A stretch of 64,000 bases of DNA from Haberlea rhodopensis (GCA_907163345.1 CAJQUN010000170.1:248001-312000), one strand, 5' to 3'. Numbered from the stretch's first letter, positions 20,238 through 32,258 are shown. The notes: a model not told the origin generated them from the letters alone. A program made the numbers and translations.

Positions 20238-22015
20238 TGATAAGTGTGATTTTTACACTTAATTTGATATATAATTAGGAGCGTTTTTATAGTGATTCCT
20301 GGAAATATTACGCATTTTGGTATATATTTGTATATTTCAGGAATCCAGGTCCAAATGCATAAAAGTGGAGAAAATAAGCTTTAATTAATGAAAAAGGACC
20401 AAACCAAGGACAACCAGTTATTATCGAACATGAATGAAATAATGTATTATAATATATGATATTAAAGGATTGAAGGAGAATCAAAGGAAAGCCCAACATT
20501 CTTCGGAAATTCACATACGAGATATACGGGACTTTGAGAGATTTAAAAAAGCAAAAGACGTGAGCAGATATTGATAAAAGAGCAACGGAAATTCACAACG
20601 AATTGGAGGGAAAAAAAAAGAGAGCAGCAAGTGACGTGAGAGCTGATATCAGATTGAAAAAGAATATTCACACAAGAAACGTGCGTGACGAAGAGTGAGC
20701 GAGGATAAACGTGAGCAGATTTACGTGAAGAGGTAAGAAGAGACGTGAGGAGTTACGGGAAGATAGAGGAGATTTATGAAAGAGTTATCTGAGAAAGAAG
20801 AGAGGGAGGTTATAAAAGTGAGAAGATTACGTAGCCCTTGAAAGGAAGAAAAATAACGAGAGAAAAGAGAAGAGATACGAAGGAGAAAGAGACGCACGAT
20901 ATCAGACAGAGGCTTGAACATCAAGGATTTTCAAAAAAAATACAGAAGAGTGAAGGGAAGAACAGATAAGAAACAAAGAGAGGTATACGTGAGAAGCAAC
21001 GTACGTGAGCAGCAAAATACAGAAGAGGAGACGAGAATTCTCCAAATTCTGAGACGAGAATTCATGCATGGACGGTAGCAACGTAGAATTGTAGAAGAAC
21101 TCACGTATAGTACAGAACACTACACAGCGAGAGAAGGAGCTACGGATCGACGACGTGATTCAACATCGCTAGTTTATGCGTATTTCTAAACTTTGTTTGA
21201 TTCTATTTGATTTCCTTATGCTTTTGATGTTGGAAAACATGATATTGGATTTGATTTTGAATATGTTTCGAGGCTAAGTTTGTTGTCAAGACTTAAGGGA
21301 TCCTTTGTATGAACCCATGATTTAATTTTAATGTTTTGATTGATTCTTATTTATCTAAGTGTTTAGATCATTGTTCTTCATGCTTTTAAGGGTTTGGCCA
21401 TCCTTGAATGATATTAAATTACAATTGAATTGATCATAGGATATTGTGATTCGATAAAGTGATCTTTGGCGTGGGTTTTAGGTTGAGACGGACCAAGTAA
21501 AATCTAGCACACGTATGATAGCAATAGATTTACCAAAATCGAAGGCTAGTAGTTTTCATAGATCGATTTACGATATTGATTTTTCAATAAGGATAAGGGA
21601 GTATCTTATTACAACGTTAGTATTAGATTTGTTATAGCCGGACCAAGGTATAACAAGTGAATTAGGAAAACTCGTCACCTTAGATTGTTTAAATTTAATT
21701 CTTAACTAATAGCGAATTGTGAAGGATTACATAGGTGAACCGAAAGTCTTAATAATTGTCTCTATTGATTTTATTCTTATTCTCTATTGATTGTTTGGGT
21801 TTATTATTGAATTATTACGCACTACTTTAGTTTATTAATCACAACCATTTATCGTAGACTAAATATAGTTAAACTAGTGGAGTTTGGTACTTATTTCCTA
21901 GTCCTCGTGGGTTCGACAATCCGTACTTTCATATCATTATACTAAAACTTGACACCGTGCACTTGCGGTACATAATCGTTACACTGAAAAATATTGTTTA
22001 AAATAATAGCAATCA
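20238..22015 (+). repeat. 3' LTR of the old Athila element (1778 bp)
   Basis: It begins TGATAAGTGTGATTTTTAC like element 2 and ends AATAGCAATCA. It has no GATCGATC array. In the same place there are reiterated ACGTGAG-type motifs (20555-20800), followed by a TATA box, GTTATAAAAGTG, at 20809-20820. The partner LTR is not in the window. Confidence 0.82.
20555..21115 (+). promoter_or_regulatory. Reiterated ACGTGAG motifs in LTR
   Basis: GACGTGAGC, GTGACGTGAGAG, AAACGTGCGTGACG, AAACGTGAGCAG, TTACGTGAAG, GACGTGAGG, ATACGTGAG, GTACGTGAGC and ACTCACGTAT occur at irregular intervals on both sides of the TATA box. ACGTG is the core of G-box/ABRE sites bound by plant bZIP and bHLH factors. Use as such is inference. 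Confidence 0.5.
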
Positions 22016-23777
22016 ATGACCTCATCACACGAGGAGCATACCATCAATACCAATAAACATATACTGAAAATATATAGATACATATATCACAGTTCATATC
22101 TATCAACATTAACCATCATACACAAATCAAACTAGTAAACACATATCCATAGTGGGCTAAAATAAACTAAATATATATAAACTTCTCACACTCCATGGAC
22201 ACACCCCTGGTACATATACAACTGGGATAAGGAGGAAAAATAAATCTCTCAAGTGTGGCTCCCACCGGATGTACCATATCTGAGATCTTGTACTACATGT
22301 CATTGCCCACACACAAAGACAACAACAGCCCCATTGGGGGTGAGCAAAAGCCCAATATGGAACGATCATAGAATATACAACATGTATCTATAACATGATA
22401 TATGAAATGAAATGAAATGACATCCATGTCATGTCATGTCGGTGTTGTACACCCATCCGATGGGTATCTCAGAGCCAATAAATAAAAGTCCAAATATCTC
22501 AATAGCTCGAGAATGTCAAGCAAATGAATGTCTATATGGTGCGTCATCAAAGCGTCACTGCATCCCAGCTACTTGACATCATATCATATCATACAGATGA
22601 CGTCAGCAAGGCGCCATCCACAACAATCTCAACAAATAGGGATAATCCATAGGATGACGTCTGCAAAGCCACCAATCCCCATATCAACAAATCATAGCAA
22701 TCATAAGGGCCACGAATCCCTATGCCTTTCATGCCACTTAATGCCAGTCATAGCACCTTGTACAACCCTTATGATTGAGAGAGTCCAATATAACAAGGTA
22801 TCAAAGAATCGTAGCTCAACTTGTATGTCATGCATCGATGTATGTATATATGTTAACAAAATATTTACATACACTGATGTGCAATTATGAATGCCACATA
22901 ATTTAAATAAAATCACGTAGCCATGTAATCTCAAGTAAGTCATATAAGTCATCAAATCATATACCAACTGATACAGATACCTATCGTATGTTACCCGATT
23001 GCAACATACATTTCTTTCTCTATCTACAAGGGTACTTGAGCTTGTAGGGTCGAAGTAGTCACTGCGTATCAATATAAATTCACAATTCAAGAAATTAGTT
23101 ACCAAAACTTGGTTATCAAAATAGTCGCAGCTTAACCAACTTAGGGTAAATAAATTGATGTGATTATATCATAATTTAATTTGCTAAAATATTTTTCGTC
23201 AATTCAAATTAAGTTTCAACAAATAGTCCAAATTAACTCTTAATTATCAAAGCAAAGTCGGAAAAATCGAGCATCGAGTTTTACCCAATTTTAGCACAGT
23301 GTCACGCACACTTTTCCTCCAATTCCGGCGTCCTCTCGCGGCGGTAGTGGCGGTGACCGGTGTAGAACCTTCGTCCAGGTGAGGAGAATATATTCAGTGT
23401 ATGGCTTCGTCCAATTTGTTGTAGAATCGAAGAAATCAAACCAGAGTTCCTCAAACCCTAGTCTGCGTGATTTCGTCCATTCCAGATCAAAATCGAAGCA
23501 CTTTTCGAACACCAAAATTAGATTATCTGGTATGGAAATGTGCGCCTGAGAGTTGTGAACACTGTGGTACAACGATCTCATCGAGAGGTGGTCGGACGGC
23601 GGCGAACTGATACCAATACGGTACTGGTGCATGTACAATACATGTACAGTCCACACCTGACTTCGTGTCCCTATTTCAATCACAAATGAAATCTATCATT
23701 TTAATACAAATTTTATATGTACTAAATTAATTTAACAAAATTAAATGTAATTAACGTTAATCGAACATCGGGGCATC
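22016..23777 (-). repeat. Tekay/Del-like LTR fragment
   Basis: On the minus strand it begins TGTGATGCCCCGATGTTCG at 23777, typical of chromovirus (Tekay/Del) LTRs, and includes TTTTGCTCACCCCCAATGGGG near 22340. 23300-23700 is homologous to 26080-26640. There is no protein-coding evidence. The left part is cut by the Athila element at 22015. Confidence 0.55.
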
Positions 23778-24412
23778 ACATCTTTGTGCATGATTTATGA
23801 TTTTAATGCTTTCATGGATTGATCACCGTTGATTTGATTTAAGCTATTATAATTGAGATCGGAAGATTATGTTATGATAAGAAATAGTAACTTTTGCCGT
23901 GAATTTCAGATTGAGATCGGAAGATGAGATCAAATATACGTGTGATAGCCATAGATATCTAGTAATCAAAAGCTAGAAGTTTTCACAAATATGAATGCAA
24001 TTTTGAATTGTTAAATAAGTATGCGGAAGTGACTTACTGCAATTGATATTAGGTTTAATATAACTTGAAAGAGTATGTTAGATAATACCGGAGAATTCGT
24101 CACCTTAGAGATATATGGATATTTAATCGAGGGTCATAGATGATTACACTGGTGAACCGACATCTTGGTAATCTTCTCAAGCAGAATTTTCTCATCATCT
24201 TTGGTTTGCTTGGTTGTAATCTTATTATTAGTATAATTAGTATTTTAATTAAATAATTATCGTAGGTTAAATGTAGTTAAAAGCGTCTTATTGAGTACTT
24301 ACAGTTAGTCAATGTGGGTTCGACAATCGTACTTCTTATTTCTATACTAAACTTGACAACCTTGCACTTGCGGATTAATCCTTCACAATTGGAAATTTAT
24401 TGTTTAAAAAAG
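23778..24412 (+). repeat. Athila LTR 3'-part fragment
   Basis: It matches the end of the other plus-strand Athila LTRs: GAGATCGGAAGAT, TATCGTAGGTTAAATGTAG, then TTGACAACCTTGCACTTGCGG and TTGTTTAAAAAAGTGACGATC. It is joined abruptly on the left to the Tekay-like LTR and on the right to a minus-strand gag. Confidence 0.7.
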
Positions 24413-25012
24413 TGACGATCGGCACAAAAATGTTTGAAACGCTCCAAGTACTCGTGTAATGACTCCTCTTGGTATTGCTTTATGTCATAGATCTCTTTCC
24501 TTATGTTTGTAGCCCTCGATGCAGGAAAATACTTCTCTAAGAAGATCCTTTTCAAGTCATTCCATGTGGTGATTGAGCCAGATGGCAAGTAGAATAGTCA
24601 ATCCTTAGCAACATCCTTTAAGGAGAAAGGAAAACCTCGTAGCTTGATTTTCTCCTCAGTGACTCCAGTTGGCTTCATGATAGTGCAAACCACACTAAAC
24701 TCCATTAAATGTTTGTGAGGATCCTCGTCTGCAAGTCCATGAAAAGTATGCAAGAAATATATTAGTCCAGATTTCAATTCAAAATTAATATTTGTTGCAA
24801 GAGTAGGGAAATTAATGCATGTTGTTGGTTCAAATCTGGATTGGCCAGTTATCTTAGAATTTGATTCTCGGCCATGGTATTCCTCTTTTCTTCAGATTTT
24901 CGATTTTCTCTTCTTCACCTATGTAGTGTCCTCTTGATTTCAGGATCATATTGAAAGTTACTTCTTGATCTGAGGATTCACCTGTATTCATGAACAAACA
25001 AGAAGAGCATAA
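24413..25012 (-). pseudogene. Athila gag 5' remnant
   Basis: On the minus strand it shows FLEKYFPASRATNIRKEIYD and ESLHEYLERFKHFCA, matching element 1 Gag, with a stop near 24597 and other breaks upstream. A 3' splice-like CAG at 24982-24984 occupies the same place as in elements 1 and 3. Only the first third of gag is present. Confidence 0.75.
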
Positions 25013-25048
25013 AAAGAAAAATTAAAAGTCAACACAAAAGTAAACGCC

Positions 25049-25066
25049 TCCCCAGCAAAGGCGCTA
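25049..25066 (-). other. Decayed Athila primer binding site
   Basis: The plus strand reads TCCCCAGCAAAGGCGCTA, three mismatches to the tRNA-Asp site, in the right place between gag and LTR. Confidence 0.65.
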
Positions 25067-25071
25067 AGATT

Positions 25072-26060
25072 TGGTGTGTGCTTATCTTGTATGCGCAAAT
25101 TATACCCACTCAATGATCCCACGAGGAAGTGTAATCCCTTGTGTTAACAAAAATCATAAACAAACAATTCTTGATTTTTGGTCAACTCTATATTTGGATA
25201 TTGTTTACTCGATCATTGATTCTAAAAAAATTTAATTTATGTTCAACTACTCATCATTGAAAATTCAATTTCTATCTCACCATATTAGTAGTCAAAGAGA
25301 AACCAGCGCTCAAATTCGACTATTATCAAATTATTAACAAAAATAACAACATTTAAAATTAATTCAATGATCGTCTTCAAAACTAGTACGGATGATGAAT
25401 CTAAACAATATAAACAACAGCGGTTTATGTCGTATTTGCCAATCGTTTTCCCAAAAAAATGTAATAACACCAACATCAGGAAATCATCAATGTTAGTTTC
25501 TTCTTAATTAGCCTTAAATTGCATATAAGATTATTAGGTGATCAATCTAACAATCAAACAAAATAATCATATCATGAAAATATGGAGGAAAAAAAAACAA
25601 AAAAATTTAAATTAAAATCAACAAACAAACCATGAATTAAAAGTGTTTAGCCACACATAACTAAATAAAAAACCATATAAAACTGTCTAAAAAGCATTAA
25701 ACAAAAGCTAGATAAAAAATTACAAGAGAATAATACGATTCCGGCACGTCACTTCCGTCTTTGTTCTTGAATTCTTCGAGTTGTTCTTAAATAATTGAGA
25801 GAAATTTGTAAAACTATGTCTAAGGTCTGATAAAACTCTGTTATGCGGCCTGAGTTTCGAGTGATAAGGAAGGGGAGATGATAGGATAGGTCAAAGTCTC
25901 CAAAAGATGGTAAAAAAATCGAGTTTACTTATTTTCTTGGAGTCCTCGATCAATCGGTCGGTTCATTCGCGCGATTGGTTGCGTGTTCTAGAAGGTTTTC
26001 TTTAAAATTTTCTAGCTACCGATCGCTCGGTCGAAAGTGCCGATCGATCGGTAGCTGCAG
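25072..26060 (-). repeat. Athila LTR fragment (element-1 family, old)
   Basis: It follows the layout of 5135-6400 with many changes (GTGTGCTTATCTTGTATGCGC, ACGATTCCGGCACGTC). Decayed palindrome pairs lie at 25945-26053. One good pair has cores at 26021 and 26042, again 21 apart. The right side is lost at the Tekay-like junction near 26060. Confidence 0.65.
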
Positions 26061-26886
26061 TTTTTTTGTTCCTTGATTTTTCTGCCTCGCGCGACGTACG
26101 GATTTCTTCAGATTCCGGCAAGCTCCGGCGGCGGTAGAGGCGATGGCCGGTGTAGAAAGTTTCATCCAGGTGCAAGGAAGAGATTCGGTGCCTTGGATTC
26201 GTCCAATTCGTGCTTGAATCAAAGAAATCGAACCAAAAGTGCTCAAACCCTAGTCTGCGTGATTTCGTCTGTTCCAGGTCAAAATCGAAGCACTTTCGGA
26301 CACCAAAATTCGATTATTTGGTATGAAAATGTGCGTCTGAGATTTGTGAACATGGTGGTATGTCGAGCTTGTTGAGAGGTGATCGAACGGTGGCGAACGG
26401 AGCGGATAAGTACATGGTGGTCGGTGGTGGCGCGAGAAGTGCATGTTTTCACATGTTTTAGTGTGTGTCCGCGATTCAGTGTGTGTTTTTACATGTTTTA
26501 CTGTGTGTTTTACGTCTGCACCGATATATATTAATTCCCGACCAATTATGAATATTGGGGTGTCACCGGTGTAGTTGTTCATGTACATTGCACGTACAGT
26601 CCACACCTGACTTCGTGTCCCTATTCAATCACAAAAATTAAATCTATCAATTTAATGCAAATTTTATATTAATTAAATTATTTTAACAAAATTTTGGTGT
26701 TAATCAAAATATTTCAACAAGATATTTGTACATTCACCATGTTCTAACCCGACTGTAAATTGACATGTATGCTGTCAATTCCACTCTCATTAATTATATA
26801 TATTCTCATTAATTAACTTCTAACTAATTAACAAATTAATGTACAACTTGTATTTAATTCTCATTATCAAATATCAGGACATCACA
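26061..26886 (-). repeat. Tekay/Del-like LTR fragment, second copy
   Basis: It is homologous to 23300-23777 (shared GTCTGCGTGATTTCGTC and CAGTCCACACCTGACTTCG) and begins on the minus strand TGTGATGTCCTGATATTTG at 26886. An insertion of about 150 bases (26400-26560, with GTGTGTTTTTACATGTTTTA repeats) distinguishes it from the first copy. Confidence 0.55.
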
Positions 26887-27894
26887 TTTACAAAATGTTA
26901 AATATGATATCGAGCTGTTATCAAAAATAATATTCCTCATGTTTACTCTCAATCATATGATTAAGAGAAGATGAACCATATAATTGTTGAGAAGTTAAAC
27001 AAGATTTCTGATAATATGGTACGAGGGCTCTACAATTTCTATGGCATCCAATGATGCTCTATATATAGAACAACTCCCTTGAGAATTAAACATACTTTTA
27101 AAATATCAAATCAAAGATTTGATAGCAAATTCTCTACATATTCATCTTGTTCATCCCATTTTTTGTTTGAGTGCCTTTAAACCTTTGTGGCTTGATGATT
27201 TGTGATTTGGTGTGCTCTTATCACAAATCATAGTCGTCGTATCTTGGGAAACGAATTGACATTACAACCGTGAGCACCATAGAAGAGCAATATAGTTTCA
27301 AGGACAAATAGTTGAACTCTTGAGCCATTGTTACTTTTGCTTGCTACCCAAGATACACAATAAATCATATATTTTATGCTAATAAATTCATTGACAAATA
27401 AAGTAATGTGTCAATGTTAAATCAATCAGTGTTGTAACCAATAATTCAATACTTATATACTAGTTAAATCATATTAAATTTTAATTCTAATCACATAATA
27501 TCTCCAATATAATGTTTTTGCAATAAAAAATTATAAATCATTATTATAATTTTATTTTTAAACAAAAACAAATCTTGTCACCATTACACCAAAACATATT
27601 TTAGATCCATCAATATTTCAAATCAGCACATTGCAAATACATTTAGCATATCTTAAATTAAAATGAATACTAAATAGTAGAACTTAAACACCTAATTATT
27701 CGGAAAAATACAAAAAAAAAAAAAATTCAAATGTCTAAGGCTCTACGCTTTGTATGCACATTGAGTAAGTTGAATTTTATCATGGTGATATGAATTATAA
27801 ATTCAATTGGCAATTTATCACTCCCAAAATTTGGGCATTAATTACGATAATATTAGCATTATATTTTTTTAATATAATTGCATAAAAGCGCTCG

Positions 27895-27940
<46 letters not shown>

Positions 27941-28651
27941 GAGATAGTTTTCTTCTATATTAAAAGTAGATGTCACAATTCATATGAAGAATCAAGCCAT
28001 GAATCCTAATTAACTATTTACTGATTTTTATTTTAATTATTGATTTTTAAGTTATTAATTAATAAAGTATAAAATGGAATCAACAATCAAGACAAAAAGA
28101 AGTGGGTATGGAAGCCCATAATTATATGTAAAGTATTTACTAAAGGGTGAAATTCGGGCCGGTACAAATAAGAGAAACATTTTTCGGTCCAATCTACCAA
28201 AAAAGTTCTTTCAACTAAGTCCAATTTTAGATGCAATGACCAAACTAACCATGCTGCTATCAAAAGGAACTTAACGTCTTCTTCCTCAATTGCAAAAAGT
28301 CAATGTGACCGTCTTCTTCAAATTCGAACATGCGGCGACCGTCGTCTCCAACACGTAAAGAAAAGAGAAAAAGGAAAGTTGAAGAGTGTGAGTGTGGAGA
28401 TTGTGAAAGAAAATGGCGTAAATATAAAAGTCTCGGGAATAGATGAATGTTTTGTTGATGAATGGAAGAATGAATATATCTATGTTTTTTTGTTGACGAA
28501 TGGAAAAGTTGAGACCAATGTGCATGTATCTATGTTTTTGTTAAAGACAGTATATAAGTCTATCAGTGCATGTAATTTACATGCATTGATAGACTCGGGC
28601 TGTTGATACTTCTGGTCTTTAATGGCTGGTACGAATAAACATAGGGATGAT
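26887..28651. other. AT-rich intergenic DNA without recognised gene; possible solo LTR
   Basis: I see no coding region. TGTTGAGAAGTTAAACAAG at 26978, followed by a TATA-like CTCTATATATAGAAC at 27057-27071 and a long pyrimidine-rich stretch, could be the start of a copia-type solo LTR, but no convincing end or target duplication was found. An AT microsatellite lies at 27898-27938. Confidence 0.3.
27898..27938. repeat. (AT)n microsatellite
   Basis: About 20 uninterrupted AT units. Confidence 0.95.
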
Positions 28652-29056
28652 GATGTGCGTTTATCGTATACTCCCAAATTAAACCCATTCAATCTCAAGA
28701 TTGATAACAAAAATGTAATAGCGTGAGTATGGATCGATCCCACAAGGAGGTGTGGATCTTTGTGTTAATGAAATCAAAACAAAAGCAATAAACAATGGGG
28801 TTGTGAAGAATGAATTATACTAGTGAAATTAAAAGGTAAAGTAATTAAACTATTGAAAGCGATTCTTGGAATCGGTCGACTCTACCTGGGACATTATCAT
28901 ATATTTCATCGATTCACAGAAGATTTGATTTTTATATGAATATCCTTCAATTGGAAATCTAATTCCTCACATTATTCTTAGTCAATTAGCCCACGTGTTC
29001 TAATTTAACTTTCATCAAATTATTAACCAAAACACCAACAGTTAAGATTAGCAGCA
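28652..29056 (-). repeat. Athila LTR end fragment (element-1 family, old)
   Basis: GTGCGTTTATCGTATACTC, then GCGTGAGTATGGATCGATCC and CTTTGTGTTAATGAAATC, align with 5135-5540. Similarity stops near 29056, where another repeat begins. Confidence 0.65.
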
Positions 29057-29990
29057 CATATCATATTCCGTCCTCACATGTTCTAACAGCCAAAGCATAT
29101 GCCCAACAGTAGCATACTTCTCATGGCACCAACTAGATGCCTCAACAACATGAATGAACAACAATATGATTCCAACATTCATATATCGCAATCTCAACAT
29201 ATAGAAGTAACATCACATCAATCAGAAATCAATATTCGTACATCAACACGTACCTGTCGTGCGATACAAAATATATAAGTTCAGGCGTCAATAGTTAATC
29301 GCCTCTGTGTACTGTCCCCTATGATGATGCTACATGAATACCAACAATGTATCATGTCAAAATAAACTTCAATATCAAATTCTACAAAAATCTAACATTT
29401 TGTAACATATAAGCCCTAGTGATCGATCATAGTTTTTACCGATCGATCGTCAGCATTTTCTGTCTCACCGCGATCGATCACCACTATCTCGCGATCGATC
29501 GCCAAAATGTTATGTTCACTCGCGACCGATCGCCATGTTTTACTGATCGGTCGCCAAGCCATTTCACCGCCTTCTAATTTTACTCTCGGCGATCGATCGT
29601 CGATGTTTGAAATTTTCAGAAAATGGCGATTTTCAAGTTTATCCTCATGGTTCTACCTCCGTGCTTTATATCACACCTCTAAACTTGCATCGAAGTTAAA
29701 CTACAACAAGTTATGCACATTTCTTTCATGAAAAACAAGTTCATGCTCTTTAATTCCATCTAAAGTAATTCAAACTTACTTTAACATAATTTGACAACCT
29801 ATCCTACACATATATATGTGTATACAAGTTCACAATTCATTAAATTCATACCAATTCACTTTGATGTTGTTACTCAATAAGCTTTCCTTTTGATTCCAAA
29901 CTCCAAGTCAAGAAAAGAAGCAAGTACAAGTAAGGAGCTTGTGTAGAGATTACTAGGTGCTATGTGGTGTTCTATGTGCCTTGCAAGCTG
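29057..29990 (-). repeat. Probable 3' LTR region of a chromovirus, with palindrome pairs
   Basis: On the minus strand it follows the integrase tail at 30450-30000, as a 3' LTR would. It contains palindrome pairs with cores at 29421/29441, 29472/29493 and 29524/29545 (within-pair spacing 20-21, pair spacing 51-52). A TATA-like GCTTATATGTT lies on the minus strand at about 29404-29414. Exact LTR ends were not found. Confidence 0.45.
29420..29602 (-). promoter_or_regulatory. Palindrome pairs in chromovirus-type LTR
   Basis: Three GATCGATC pairs plus a single core at 29591. Base changes from the core (GACCGATC, GATCGGTC) are transitions, as expected from CpG decay. Confidence 0.6.
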
Positions 29991-29999
29991 AAATAAGCT

Positions 30000-30484
30000 T
30001 CATATACTTGGTGTTCTATTGTACCTTCACCCTTGGTATCACTTTACTTCGTAACTCACGCTCTGCTCTATCCAAGATCGTAATCGGTCGTTCCTCATAT
30101 GACACGTATGTATCAAACTGTCGTCAGATGGTTGCAATACATTGCCCGGATCTTGTTCATATTTCCTCAAAGCGAAACATGAAGTACATGATGGATACCA
30201 CTCAATGATGGCGGTAACGCCAATCTATATGTCAATGTACCAATATGTTGTAACACCTCATATGGACCAACATATCGTGGTGACAATTTTCCACACATAC
30301 CAAATCATACCATACCTCGAAAAGGTGAAATTTTCAAGAACACTCTGTCACCAACTTGGAATTCAAGCGGTCTACGTCGCATATTCGCATAAGCGGCTTG
30401 TCTATCATGAGCAGCTTGTAATTTCAATCTGATCAGCTTCACTTTCTCTTCCATTTCACGTATCTCATCCGGTCCACATATCGA
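30000..30484 (-). pseudogene. Chromovirus integrase C-terminus remnant
   Basis: On the minus strand it shows KVKLIRLKLQAAHDRQAAYA, RRPLEFQVGDRVFLKISPF, VGTDSL-like spacing lost, and then EERPITILDRAERELRSKV before a chromodomain that is broken. This is the GPY/F region of Tekay/Del-type integrases. Frameshifts and stops are present, for example after HVLHVSL. Confidence 0.7.
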
Positions 30485-30921
30485 AGACTGATCAACACCG
30501 GAGCAGTGGTCAACCGATGTTTCAATTCCTGAAAGTTATGCTCACAAGCATCTGACCATCTGAAAGGTACTCCCTTATGTGTCAGTTGTGTTAAAGGTTT
30601 GGCAATCTTTGAAAAGTCTTCCACAAACCGTCTATAGTATCATGCCAAACCCAAGAAACTACGAATTTCGGGCACAGAAGTAGGTGCTGACCAATTTAGT
30701 ACTACTTCTATCTTTTTCGGATCTACTGATATACCATCTTTGGAGATCCCATGTCCTAAAAATATGACACTGTTCAAACAAAACTCGCGCTTGCTGAGTT
30801 TGGCATATAAGTAATGTGTTCTCAGAAGTTGCAACACCATATGCAAATGTTGGACATGCTCTGTTTCACTCCGAGAATAGATCAGTATATCATCGATAAA
30901 TACAATACTTAATTTTAACAA
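30485..30921 (-). pseudogene. Chromovirus reverse transcriptase remnant
   Basis: On the minus strand it shows the catalytic FIDDILIYSRSE, FLGHGISKDGISVDPKK and EIRSFLGLA, a stop, then YYRRFVEDFSKIAKPL and TTAPVLI. It then passes directly into integrase C-terminal sequence near 30485, so RNase H and most of integrase are deleted. The upstream RT half is also missing. Confidence 0.8.
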
Positions 30922-31990
30922 ATGGTGAGTCTAACCAGATGGTGCACTTAATTTTAACAAATTGATGATTTTAAGAAGGCGGTGCACGTACCGATGCACG
31001 TAACACACGCGTGCACCGGCGTGCACTGGCAGACTCAAGCTACGTGCTTATCAAAATACACATTTTTTTAATATTAGATGGTGGTGCACTTGTATATATT
31101 AAGGTGGTGCACTTAATTTTTAACATAATAGTGCACTTAATTTTAATAAATTGGTGATTTTAACAAGGTGGTGCACCTAATTGTAACAATTGTTTTTATT
31201 TTAACATGGCATAGCACATAATACAAGCTTGTATTACGTGCACCGTCGTGCACCATCAGACTCGATCTATGTGTTTTAAAATACACGTTTTTTTATATCC
31301 AAACTTTCATTCGAACATCTATCCAAACTTTCATTCGAACATCTCATGTTTCAAATTTCATTCAAACAAAACACAGTACACGTAACAATGTTTTTTTTTC
31401 ATCGCCAGTTGAGAAAGAAATTGGTAGATGTACGCATATTTACACCCATGTCTCAAACAACAAATATAAACATCCAAATTTTTATTCAAACAATTTAGCG
31501 AATATCTTTTGTCTCATACAACGAACAAAAGATAATACAATTAACAATGTTCTTTTCATCACCAGTTGAAAAAAAAAAAGAAATCAATAAATATATACCA
31601 TATTGTACAACACATGTCACAAACAACAAACAAAATGAAAAGTAAAAAATAAAGTGAAATACACAATCACACCAGGTGTAGTTCAGGACCCCGGCTGCCA
31701 CATTCACCGCCCAATGAGGTAGAGAAGTTCTCGGCATCTGCGATTCAAATGAAGGTAGAGTAAACATGGAGGAGGGGATGTTTCTCGGCAAGTGCGATTC
31801 AAAATATCCTAGAATGCATTCAAAATGATTTGGCCTTTTTTTTAATTAAGGGTATTTTAGTAAACAAATAGTATATTCTAGATTAAAGGTTAAGAAATTG
31901 GGCATATGTAAATAAAGTTTAGTGGATTGTTAAACAAATTTGATTTTTGTTGAATAAAGTTTATGTGAGCAATGTCATAACCACATGGGG
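30922..31990. repeat. Non-coding repeat block with several local duplications
   Basis: Two diverged copies of a block containing GGTGCACTTAATTTT and the pair GTGCACCG-CGTGCAC lie at about 30940-31075 and 31125-31295. A 24-base unit (ATCCAAACTTTCATTCGAAC and four more bases) is repeated exactly at 31299-31346. A further duplicated block (AACAATGTT...CATC(G/A)CCAGTTGA) lies at 31380-31500 and 31535-31640. I found no gene. Confidence 0.6.
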
Positions 31991-32212
31991 GCAAAGGCTT
32001 TTTCCCAGCAGGGAAAAAAATAAAATTGATGTACTTTTATTCATACTTTTCTATTTATTTGTTAAAAAATTAAAAAATATTACTTTTTGCTTACTATAAA
32101 ATTTTATTTGATTTTTGCCAACTCGGTTTTGAAATGCTAGTTACGCACCTGTCCGAGATTGGTTCTCTTTTGCTATTTCGCGCCTTACCCGCTGACAGTA
32201 CATTTGGAAACG

Positions 32213-32258
32213 GTTTTCGGGTTTCGGGTTTCGGGTTTCGGGTTTCGGGTTTCGGGTT
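32213..32258 (+). repeat. TTTCGGG heptamer tandem repeat (about 5 units)
   Basis: GGGTTTC repeats without interruption 190-235 bases upstream of the SET gene start codon, in the probable promoter or 5' UTR. It differs by one base from the plant telomere unit TTTAGGG. Confidence 0.9.

Larger units (their letters stand above)
9115..22015 (+). mobile_element. Old Athila-type element (3' part), interrupted by element 3
   Basis: The plus-strand pieces in order are the end of gag (9115-9698), protease (9770-10282), the integrase tail (about 10428-10699), a 3' non-coding region (10700-11582 and 19626-20223), a polypurine tract and the 3' LTR (20238-22015). The 5' end was separated by the insertion at 9115. 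The 11582 and 19626 flanks rejoin into one sequence that aligns with 17400-17470 of element 3, which shows that 11583-19625 is an insertion. RT, RNase H and the integrase core are deleted. Confidence 0.82.

Noticed and set aside
28379..28606. Small gene on the plus strand
   Set aside because: Simple AT-rich sequence, no homology recognised, overlapping open frames on both strands.
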